Origin: Trichoplax adhaerens
Taxonomy: Eukaryota; Placozoa; Uniplacotomia; Trichoplacea; Trichoplacidae
DNA length: 64,000 nt
NCBI RefSeq assembly: GCF_000150275.1
Contig: NW_002060944.1
Span: 6,856,564-6,920,563, forward strand
Reading direction: 5' to 3'
Shown one piece after another: positions 13,076 through 23,521 of the stretch. The notes beneath the pieces are model-generated. The model saw only the letters and a program-made list of their open reading frames with translations. It was not told where the DNA came from and made no database searches. The position numbers were made by a program, and so were the translations under genes. Within the stretch, counting starts at the first letter, position 1, and each line of letters opens with the position of its first letter.

Positions 13076-14077
13076 TACAGTACATTGTACAGTAGGGTTT
13101 TCGCCTTAACAGGGCTTTCTACTGTACAGTACAGTACAGTACTGCGCTGTACAGTGTACTACACTGTACACTGTACAGTCTAGGACATGGACTACTAAAC
13201 TACACCTACAATAGTGTACTATAGAGACCTGTGAAAATGTTCTGTCTCGCGACGAAATGCACGATACAGTACAGTACTGCACAGTGTACAGTGCATGACA
13301 GTACTGTACTGATCCTTTCAAAGTACTGTACAGTACTGTACGGTGCATAGTGTACAGTAAGAGTACAGTACATTTTATTGGTATCGCATGGAGAATACTG
13401 TACTGTAGTGGGAAATGGCCGAATAAAACGATCAAACGATGGTTTAACCTTTTAAATACAGAATACTGTAGTGGGAAATGACCGAATAAAACGATCAAAC
13501 GATATGCCTTGGTATTACTGTATTTTGTAGTGAACGGCTACTTGTCATCTCATCTCCACCATACAGTAGGTATGAGTTACCGCTAGTAGGCTGCGGGCAA
13601 TGATACTAATAGAGTTTATGATTGCAGTACAGTATTGTAGTAAACGGCTAGTTATCATCTCATCTCTACCATACAGTACAGTTGCGTATGGTATGAGTTT
13701 CCGCCAGCAGGCTACGGGAAATGATAGTACAGTACAGTACACAAAAATTTCACTGTACACAGTACTGTACTGTATCGTGCATTTCGTCGTGAGACAGAAC
13801 ATTTTCACAGGCCTTTATAGTACACTATTGTAGGTGTAATTTAGTAGTCCATGGACTGGACTGTACAGTGTACCGCGCAGTACCGTACTGTAGTTTAGCA
13901 CTGTACTGTACTGTACAGTGTACAGTACTGTATTGTGCATTTCCTCGGGAGACAGAATATTTTCACAGGTCTCTATAGTACACTATTGTAGTTGTAGTTT
14001 AGTAGTCCATGTCCTGGACTGCACATTGTACAGTATACCGCGCAGTACCGTAGCTTAGCACTGTACAGTGTACAGTA
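13076..14077. repeat. (GTACW)n palindromic array with nested repeats
   Basis: Dense runs of GTAC separated by one A or T, often with GTGTAC variants, so both strands read alike. They flank larger repeats. A block of about 120 bp at 13160-13290 recurs inverted at about 13750-13870 and again, in that inverted orientation, at about 13925-14045. A 47-bp block is directly repeated near 13390 and 13455, and a block of about 85 bp is directly repeated near 13525 and 13630. Open frames across it give monotonous VQYCTV-type peptides and are not genes. It lies between the TRMT1 and synaptogyrin A starts. Confidence 0.85.
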
Positions 14078-14078
14078 C

Positions 14079-14137
14079 AACAATAATAAAAATGGACAAT
14101 AGTCTACAGTACACTATTGTCCATTTTTATTATTGTT
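14079..14137. repeat. Perfect 25-bp hairpin
   Basis: Arms 14079-14103 and 14113-14137 are exact reverse complements. The 9-nt loop (14104-14112) reads CTACAGTAC, the GTACW word again. It directly abuts the (GTACW)n block. An imperfect second hairpin follows at 14154-14179 (11-bp arms, ATGATTTCATT). It could be the terminus of a foldback element; no transposase is present. Confidence 0.9.
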
Positions 14138-14772
14138 TTATGATTTCATTATTATGATTTCATTATTAAATGAAATCATTATTGGAGTCCAAGTTGGCCG
14201 CGATAATGCCAAATAAGGGCAAAAAAGTGAAAAGCTAAAATTGGCAGCAACAAATGGTGGCAACGCGCAAAATGCCTAAATTTAGGGCATTACCTCACCC
14301 TCGTAGCCATGCAGAATTATTAGTTGTACTTGGTCTAGTTGGAGGGACTGAACTGATTTTTGCTACTGTGTAGCACCATACTGTACTGTACGTTGCTTGC
14401 CAGCGGGATTCTACAGCGCATACGAATTCATTAATAGGAAATGAAATTCAATTCAATTTCATTATTAACGAAACATCAGTTGCTTTGCAGCATCTTGTAG
14501 TTTGATTCAGTACTGGTTCAATGCTGTGCAGTATAGTGTATACTATTCGATGGCAAATAAAAACAAAAAAAAATCAGCCTTCTATAGTAGTGTACACTGT
14601 ACAGTATACCGGCATTACCGCCCCAGGGCTGAGACCTCGGTTCAGACAGACAGAAGCTGATACAGGATGACGATGACGTAATTTTCCGTATCGGTCATAC
14701 TAAGTCATACTGTCTGTATGGCTGTATGGGATTATCGACTTGAAACGATGATGTCACCGTTGAATGGAGAAG

Positions 14773-14904
14773 CATACAGTACGTACAGTACAGTACAGTA
14801 CTGTACAGTACAGCACTGCACTGTAGTTTTAGTACGGTACCATACAGGATTCCAGTCCGCTTTGTACAGTACTGTATTGTACTGTACAGTGTACAGTACT
14901 GTAT
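14773..14904. repeat. (GTACW)n palindromic array
   Basis: Two dense (GTACW)n tracts (about 14773-14825 and 14862-14904) flank a 35-bp unique segment. The array ends about 160 bp before the synaptogyrin A start codon, closer to a start than any other cluster in the window. Three overlapping open frames here, on both strands, are by-products of the repeat. Confidence 0.85.
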
Positions 14905-15061
14905 AATAAGGAGTTGGAGTTGTCGACTGAGTGCTATGCAAGCGACGTGAAATAGTGAGTGAAGCGTCTGTCCCAAACTCGCCACCATTGAACTGCCAGC
15001 CTCCATTTTGAACATTTGATTTTCTTGCCTAGATTGGCTTCTTCAAATCGTACAGCTAGCA

Positions 15062-17723
15062 ATGTTATCATCATTCTTTGCATTATCATCGGGCTCATTT
15101 AATATTAGAAACTATGTGCTAAAGCCGCAGGTCATTCTACGATTTGCATCTTGGGTGAGTATACAGTATCAATAGATATGGACAAATTGAATAGCATAAA
15201 AACCAATCTGGCCATGTGATTGATGATGATGTGATTTGCAATCATGCATGCTTTCAACTTGTAGAATGCTCTAATTTTATTCTACGCTATCATTAATTGG
15301 ACTACAATACAAAACGTACAAGCATTGCCTCTACCTTGGATGATGATATTCACTGTCTGCAGACGCCTTATCCACTTGTATTATCGCCTAAAAGAAATTG
15401 TAGTCATTAATTTACTAGCCTAATGAAGAAGAATCAACTGATAAACTGTAGATATGGACACTGCCTTCATGGATGAATTAACAATCCCAAAAGATTGCAA
15501 TGATAGATAGGACTACAGTATTGCACTAGCAATAGACTGCACAACTAACTTGTAGAGAGATGCAGCTGTAGGAATAGAAGAGTAAGGGAAGATACAATGT
15601 TGTTTTTCCTTACTCTTAAGCCATATTCTACGCTACTTGCATTATTTACACAATGTCTTGAAGGAAAATCGAAAGGAATCAACCTGGTGCTGTTGATTCA
15701 TGATGCAAACCTATAGTATACTGTACTGTACTGTCATCGTCGTTACTTTAATCGCAATTTTTTCGCAAACAACTTTATCTTCCAAAATTAACATAGCATG
15801 ATCGACTACACTATTTCGCCGTAATGGATTGATTGACTATGTTGAACGATTATAAATGTTAACTTAGCATGTTTTCAATCAGCCATCATTTGTAGTTTTG
15901 CGACTTACTTCATCATAGTTAATACGTTAGTCACCAGGGTAAAACAATGTTATTAATGAATTTAATAAAATATTTTAATTTAGGCAAGCCCTGATTGAAA
16001 TTCACGAACTACCAGCATTAATGATACTCATAGTCAATGAAGGCCTCATGTTCAATGCAAAATAAAACTTCCCTTAGCTAATGTACATACGCAACTTAGT
16101 ACGATCAACCAATTAAATGAATCGCTTACAAGCAGATAAATTACTGTACGGTATACATTGAATCACAATTCGTTTCTTGCTTTATTATCAAACTTACGCA
16201 TTGTGGTGTACCTAAAGGACTAGTGCTCGCTCTCTTGAGCTTTTAGGTAAACTAAAAGTCTACCGAGCTGTGCAAATAATGCTATTACTGTACTAAGGAA
16301 ATTGATGTTAAAATGTAGATCAAGTTGGGTAATAAATCAAGAGTGATTTAAAAAGGTATTGAATATCTCCAAATTGTAGGCTACTACAGTCATGCAATTT
16401 TTGCTATTTACCTTCAGTATAGACTCAAAACGGCGCCATGTTTTTACTATTTGTGATACTTTACTACAGTCAGAAAGTAATAAAAGACTGAAAGCAGAAT
16501 TGAAAAGTTTTATTAGACATGCAATGCATTTCAACTTGCCGGCCTCACTAACGATCGATGACAGTCCTCAGGAATACTGTACGAATAGATTCATAAAGTG
16601 CACATTGGCGCGATATTTAGTACAGACCTAAAATATTTATAATTACGTTAGAAGATTTGTCTCTCAATAAAATGAATGGATGAGTTTGAACGTATATGAT
16701 ATTGATTGCTCTGCAACGATCAATAAAGAATCGTAGCTGATTTACCTGAATTACTAAACTACTCTAACCTTCGCATAAGTAAAATTCGACGTACTGTAAT
16801 TGAACGCGTTCTAAAATGATGCTGTACACATTGTAGATAACATATGAGCACCGCAAAGTTTGAAATGTAATTAAATATTCATCTACCAATAAGTGCATTA
16901 TTCTCATCTTATTTGTTATCCTGCTTGTTAGGTATTCGCTATTATTGTTTTTGGTTGCCTAACGTCAGCCCGTAGCGAATTTAGAGGTTTTTGTCCTTTA
17001 AATGGCGATAATAATGCTTGCAACTATGGAATTGCTATTGGTGTAATTGCATTTTTGGGCCTGATGGTATTCCTCTTTTTGGACGCATTTGTTGATCGTA
17101 TTATCGATTTAACAACTAAAAAGCGTATAGTAATTGCAGATTTAGCTTTTACGAGTCTGTGGACGTTACTCTGGTTCATAGGATTCTGTTATATGACCAA
17201 CAAATGGTCCATAGCGCCCAAGGCTCCTTTTAGCGCTGTCCCTGGCGTCGTTACGAATGTTAACTCGGCTCTTGCATTTACCTTTTTTTCAGTACTTACT
17301 TGGGTAAGATGGTTGTTTTTTTAAATCAATGTGAAAGTCGTAATTTGATTAAATCTTACAACTTAGTTGTACTATCTACTACGAATAAATTCTTCTTTTT
17401 TTATGTACTATTGATTCTATAATATAATGCTTTAGGAGTATATTCTTATTAGAAATAGATACCTTATCGTTACGCTGTTTTTCTCTTTATAGGGTGCATT
17501 AATTTATTTCGGTGTTCAACAATATCGAAATGCTGAAAATCCAAATACACAACAGCAACAGGCGCAACCAGGCTATGACTATCCAAATGTAGGTACATCT
17601 AGCCAAGTCCCATCGCAGCAGACCCCTTCACAAACTTATCAAGAGCCTTTTACTCCACAAGAGCCAGTTACAGAAGAAAAAAAAGCAGATATGCCTCCTC
17701 CTTATATTCCGCCAAACTATTAA
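15062..17723 (+). CDS. SYNGR: Synaptogyrin (copy A), vesicle tetraspan protein
   Basis: Four-pass MARVEL-domain protein of small secretory or synaptic-like vesicles, usually linked to membrane trafficking and exocytosis. Exons 15062-15154, 16932-17303 and 17493-17723 join in phase 0 to 231 residues, the usual family length. The N-terminal cytosolic stretch ends in the family signature KPQVILRFASW (residues 21-31), just before TM1. The first luminal loop holds two cysteines (FCPLNGDNNACNYG). TM2 to TM4 follow (FLGLMVFLFLDAFV, TSLWTLLWFIGFCYM, ALAFTFFSVLTW). The C-terminal tail is Gln/Pro-rich and ends in MPPPYIPPNY, with a PPPY motif that could bind WW domains. Poly-A signal AATAAA at 17890-17895. 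Copy B lies tail-to-tail with it. Confidence 0.93.
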
Positions 17724-19054
17724 GTTTATAGATGATTTGTATTTCAAGTCTTGCCTATAGTGAGCTGGTATAAATTTCTATGTAGTTCTTGCTTTAAGAT
17801 TAATATTAATAAATCTTAACTAGTAGTTGGTTAGCTCACTGATTTACGCTGTAAATTGGACAGTTAAAAGAGCTGTATAGAATTTGCTCAATAAAAACAT
17901 TTTAATTCCGTATACAATTAGAAAACTTGTCTTATTTTCGAATTGGTCCAGGTTTGCCATTACAACACGATAGAACTCTCATTGAACTTCTTCAATTTAC
18001 TTCCCGGTGACTCAATTAGCTTTTTAGCAAGGTTTTGCAAAAGAACTTTCGATTCTGCTTTGATTAATCGAATTTATAAAATCGTACAGAATTTTTCTAA
18101 ATATGATATACTGTATTATGTATATTTCGCTATCTATCCGGAATCACTGGTATCAAATGGAATAATTATTGAAGATATACTGTCTTCAATTCTCTTTCAA
18201 TAAGTTTTTAACATGCTGAGAATCCTTCATTGAAAAATCATTTAACTTAAGGCGATACGACTTCAGCTCCGCCTTATATTCATTCTAGCGTAGATAAGAT
18301 TCTGTAAAGAATCTTTCAAATAGTATGTTATTTAACAGTTAGTTCTTCTTTAAGTTCTAACGTAGTTGAAAGATGGCACGCTCAAAAAATCGGTACTATA
18401 ATCCATTAAATGGAACTTACCAAGTCATTTAAAATATCTGATTAGATATTACGAATAAATTTGTTAAGCTAAAAGCACCATTATCCAAGTTATTTCTCTT
18501 AACTGTACGAGTAACAAACAATGAAGCTCCTGTCATGCGACAACGGAAGTAAGTCATGTATATCTTTTACAGCTGGACAATATTAGAATTGGGCGCATTT
18601 TAATGTAAATGCTCCACGTAAAGTTTTGTAATAAGCAGTAGTAAGCAATTATTATCTTCATGCATTATTAATTAATGCCTGGTGTGGTCTTAATTACCTA
18701 AGATGAAATAATTGAATGCACTCAGCATCTATAGCTCTTCTAATAAGGTATTTACCGCAGACAAGTAAAGATTTGCTATAATTACATTACTTAAGAAGCT
18801 CCTCCAAATGTAAACAATAAAATTTCAATGATCAAGCACTTACTTCAATCGATATAAATCATACAAGTCTGTTATCAAGCATTTTTTTACTGCCTACAAG
18901 TAATATAGTTGAACCGATATTGTATGCTGATTTGTCGGCAATTTTAGTTATAGGGATAGCATGTTTACAATTGAATCTATAAATTAAGTTGTTAAATGCG
19001 TACATTGTTATATTTTGCAGATTTCAATGTTTTTAATAATTATAACAAGCTCGA
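17724..19054. other. Convergent gap between synaptogyrin copies
   Basis: 3' flanks of the two synaptogyrin genes. AATAAA occurs at 17890-17895 for copy A. The open frame 17943-18203 has no recognisable domain and is probably 3' untranslated or chance. No (GTACW)n array is present. Confidence 0.6.
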
Positions 19055-20645
19055 TTAATACGAAGAACTGTGAGATGACAAATAATTATCATGAGTTCCA
19101 GTAAAGGGTTCTTGTTTTGTTGATGAATTGCCAATTTGGACAGCAACGGGTGAGTAGTCATGTTTCGAATTTCTGTCAAATATCATCTCCGAATAATAGT
19201 GAAAGTCAGCCTGAGACGATGATTGATATGCAAGGTATGTCTGCAAGCTCTATTAAATAAAATTAAGTTATAGTTAATGAATATCATTCAACAGGTGCAA
19301 TTCTATCGTAGAAGAGAAAAAAGAGAGAGTTTTAGTATATTCAAATTCAATCATTCTTGAGTAGCATCATACTACTAGATTAGAATGTGCCTGAATGCCT
19401 AAGAAAAAGTTTAATCACTACAAAGAAAAATGTAAAAGGCAAATAGATTTAAATTTATATACAAAATACAGAATCTACTTTATGTGAACATACCCATGAT
19501 AGTATGGAGAAAAAAGAAAAGGCAACAGCGGCACTGGTATCTGGATAATACGGCCGATTAACGATAGCCAAGTATAAAAATATAGCAAACCATAATAATG
19601 ATAAAAGTAGGGAAATCAGAAAATCGCAGATAACAAATTTTCTTTTGATGTTAGCATCCTGTTTTCCATCAATATTAAAGTCATAGTAAATGAATATCAT
19701 AGCGATGAGGAATGTAATTACGCCAAACGCTAAACCGACATTGCAAGCTTGGTAGTCATTCATAGGGCAATAATGACGATCGATTCGAGAAGCCATAATA
19801 GCGAAGACGATCATGGAGAAGAGCTGCCAAATTAAGACAAAAAATTATTCATTTAGATGAACAATATCAAACGCCTTATGTTGATCAATTTTTTCCTATT
19901 AAGTTAAGTTTAATAAATTATAAATCATGCCACTGTACAATATCGCAATGTTATAAAGTACATGATTATCTGCTATTCGATTTCTACAGCATTGGGTAAA
20001 ATTTGAAATCAATTATTTTAATGGCATTTATGAATCATAGAAAGCATTATGCAATATACGCGTATTTTCAGTAAGGCATTTTAAACGTAAAGATATTATC
20101 AAGCTATTGCAATTGAATCAATCCGTATGAAGAGGTAGCAAAAGTTTTAACTAGGAGTATTTTTGCATGGTTGATGCTAATTTGAATGCTGGACTGCTAC
20201 AACTACAGCTATTGATGAAAAGATTTTCAAGTATCACACCACACTTTTCACTATTTATGAAGTAGTGCATCATGACGTTGATATTTGTCAGCTAGATGTC
20301 GAATTTAGATAAGTAAGCAAATTCTACTGTACTGTATTACCTGCCATGCATTTTTCAAGCAAGCTACAGTCTAATCCATCATCATTTTAGGAGTACCATG
20401 ATATGGCATTTTCCACAATATACAGCAATATACTATACTACATCATAAAGTTCTTATTATTTAATTCCACAAATAGACAGTTTACATCGACGTATTAAGT
20501 CAGCTTTACTGTATCACCTATTGTGTCATTTTCTTAGGCTATTGTCGGATCGATAATTAGAATCATTTTAAGGTATGCTTTGTCTTATATGTATTTTCTC
20601 CAATGTGAAGTGATGTGGTCCACCACTCGATGTTCCACTTTCCAT
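19055..20645 (-). CDS. SYNGR: Synaptogyrin (copy B), first exon incomplete
   Basis: Second MARVEL-domain synaptogyrin. Exon 2 (19823-19494) and exon 3 (19249-19055) are well supported. Exon 2 starts LFSMIVFAIMAS and ends FSFFSILSW at a phase-0 donor, exactly where copy A ends its exon 2. Exon 3 starts with a TYLAYQ stretch matching the family's LAYQRYKAG region and has a Ser/Tyr-rich tail without PPxY. The luminal loop keeps two cysteines (YCPMNDYQACNVG). A candidate first exon begins at 20645 with MESGTSSGG, resembling known synaptogyrin N-termini, but it meets a stop at 20568-20570 before any usable GT donor, and the PQxILRxxSW segment was not found. The 5' end is therefore unresolved: a missed exon, a non-canonical junction, or decay. 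Confidence 0.8.
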
Positions 20646-21740
20646 GACATAACCATAATCCTCATCATTATTGACTTCCTTAATCGTCTGGCATAATTGA
20701 ACGTCGTATATTGTAGCAAGCTTGCATTCCACATGTACAGTATAATGGTTATATTGCAACGTACTGTACATCGCTGATATCATATGGCACCGCCGTGTTT
20801 ATAACGTCTGTCTATCGATCGATTGGGATCAGCTTAGTTCAATCATTTGGAAATAAGATGTTTACAATACGAGTAGACTGCAATTGACTTTAATCTTCAA
20901 ATTGAAAATAATGTCTTTCCTTAACGATCGAACTCAATTACATGATCGATCCGATTCTACTCCTGGTTGCCATGGAGTCAATTGCGAGTCATTCATAAAA
21001 ATGAGAGAAATGCTGCATGAAAAGCGACATCATATCGCATGAATAAAGTAGGGCAGACATACAGAACGCATCCTACATTCAACGAATTGCCTCACTCTAC
21101 CAACAATCTATTCTATGTATGAATTAGGAGTATTAAGACGACTGGTTTGATCATACTGTGGTGACATGAGCAACTTCCATCTGCATATATATACATTCTG
21201 TGCATTTGTACGATCACAGTTGTTGAATGATGTACACTAATGAAAACTCTTGTCCTACGTACCGTGAATAACCTTGTCATTAAAGCCTGTAACTGTGCAT
21301 GATTCATGAGTATGATGGACTATTGCAAATGTTGGACACCCAATCAATCTGTTGATCTCCTAAACTTGGTGTACAGTATAGAGAGTCCATTTTACTTTGT
21401 ATTGGTGCTCATCGACTACTGCATGTCAATAATAGAATCCAAGCTAACAAAGCGAAACTGAAGTTGCAGTAAGGCTAATCAAGACATTGTTGATGTCATC
21501 ATATGATACACATAACACGCTACGACAGTCATTCAACGCTCATTTATTGCTTTAATCTATTGCAATAAGGCGCTGCATCTTTGTCTTACCCATGAAGCCA
21601 ATCTCGTTATAAGAGCAAGTCTCATATTCAGACGTGTTGGTGGAAGAAACATCCAGGTAGAAGGTAAGCAGAGGAATGGTCGGGCAATCAACAACTTGTT
21701 TCACTGACGTTCAGTGAAGCGATCCAAGTTTCAAGTGCTC
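20646..21740. promoter_or_regulatory. Divergent gap, left part
   Basis: Region between synaptogyrin B (minus) and ZNF598 (plus). No exon is recognised. It presumably contains the synaptogyrin B promoter, but no motif can be assigned. Confidence 0.35.
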
Positions 21741-22290
21741 CAGTATAGTGTACAGTACAGTACAGTACAGTATGCTAAACGATACATAGTACTGTAGAAT
21801 AAGGTACTGTACACTGTAGTACTGTCCTGTTGGCTACAATACAGTGTACTGTAAAGTACAGTACATCGTACAGTAGTCTACCGTCCACGTGTACTGAGTG
21901 GAGACCTGTCTTCGGTTCGGTGCGGCTCGGAACCAGTCTGAGTGTGATTATTTTGGATGGCACCCTGAAAATATAGAATTGTATAGGCTAAATCAGACCT
22001 AAATTAGATCAATTGTCTATTTAGTACAGTACAGTACAGTACTGTAGGAGTAGACGTTTTCAAGCACCCTGAAAACATACAATTGTATAAGCTAAATCAG
22101 GCCCAAACTAAATCAATTGTACAGTACAGTACAGTATGGTGAGTACAGACTGTACACTGTACGATGCTTTACTTACAGTACTAATTGTAGAAGCTCAATC
22201 AGGCCCAAACTACAGTACAGTACTGTAGATCAAGTCTACAGTATATTTAGTACCCTACTGTACCGTACTGTACCGTACCGTATTGTAGGT
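21741..22290. repeat. (GTACW)n array inside ~104-bp tandem units
   Basis: A (GTACW)n tract at 21741-21875 is followed by a tandem unit starting CACCCTGAAAA at 21961 and 22065 (period 104 bp), with a third, partial copy around 22180. Each unit has an AT-rich body containing AATTGTATA and GCTAAATCAG, then a (GTACW)n run, then a conserved tail TGTAGGAGTAGACGTTTT. The GTAC tract is thus an internal part of a longer repeated unit here. Near 22260 the run switches to a GTACC/GTACT variant. Confidence 0.85.
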
Positions 22291-23521
22291 GTAGACGTTT
22301 TTCCCATTCTTGCGACCCTAACTTTAAAACCCAAATTGGCCAAAACTGCAATCATCAGCATTTTTGGCCATTGGAAACCGGAATACTCCATCCAATTTTC
22401 AATTCATTGAGGTAAGATATTGATATTCTAACCGGATCATGGTAGTATACTGCTGTGGCTAGAAAATTCGATTGTATTTTGCAGTTTCTTTTATTGAATT
22501 CTCTGTCATGCTAACTTCTTGACTTCATTTATTCATTGCGACGGAGGACTGCCTTACATCATTGATGCCATCCTAGGTAGCAATGAAACATATTTTCATT
22601 TCCTTATCGGTTGTCTTAGCTTAGCCTTGTAAAACCAATAATAATTCAGTTACCGCCATGATGATTTAGCATCCATTAGGCTCAAACTACAACCTGCTAT
22701 AAACTAACATTGGATCACCTATCCACATTTTTCGCTATAAAATAAAGTTCCAATCACAAACCAATTGGGCCCAACAACTCATTCCCAGTTCAAATCAACT
22801 CATGGTGCACTAATATACTGTATGCGTACACTGTCAACGTTTGCATCTGCACAATGGCTAGGCTTACTATCTTACTATCCGTGTTAGTTTTCTGAAATTC
22901 TACTTCCATTCATCGCTATACAGTTCTATTTCAGTCAGTAAACTAAGCGTGTGAAAATGACAAAGAAAGTCATACATGCAATAATACAGTTGTAGTCGAT
23001 GAAACGCCCATGATAGGGTAGCAGTAGACCGCAAGACGGAGATCGATTTGGTAAGAGGGGGCCGGTGAGTCTGTCACATGGAGACCGAATTCATCAAATC
23101 AGACAATTTTACCCATGATTGCAATTAGTTACCAGCCACTCAACAACGGGCTACTTATTTTTAAAAAAGTGATTCATTTTTACATCAGTATTGTAACCAC
23201 ATGATACAGTTATACCATAGATGATCAGTAATATCATAAAATCTTTGATAGCTCTCATAACAGAGCGATTCATTGTGGTTGCAGTAGTAATTAGCGATCG
23301 TGCATTAGTAGATTGCCGTTACCTAGCTGAAGAACAAACTAGCCGTCAAAGGTTGAAAACATAAAGATAGAGAACCTACAGCGACAATATTGATAGAATC
23401 CCAGCCAGAGAAAATTAAAATCTTATTTACAACTTGTCTTAGCATTACAAACTGCGATGGTCATTACCATATTAACCCTATTGGTTGTATCAATTTTATA
23501 ATTTCAGGAATAGAGATTGCA
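22291..23521. promoter_or_regulatory. ZNF598 5' flank
   Basis: About 1.2 kb before the ZNF598 start. No exon with a recognisable product. An AG acceptor-like site at about 23509-23511 suggests a possible upstream non-coding exon spliced just before the start codon, but this is not proved. Confidence 0.3.

Noticed and set aside
13106-15015. Several open frames on both strands with VQYCTV/TVQYSTV-like peptides (also at 21775-21963, 22117-22410, 32629-32832)
   Set aside because: They are translations of (GTACW)n arrays; the same peptide appears in any frame of the repeat, on either strand, with no domain.
17943-18203. 86-codon frame downstream of synaptogyrin A
   Set aside because: Lies just past the poly-A signal, AT-rich composition, no domain.
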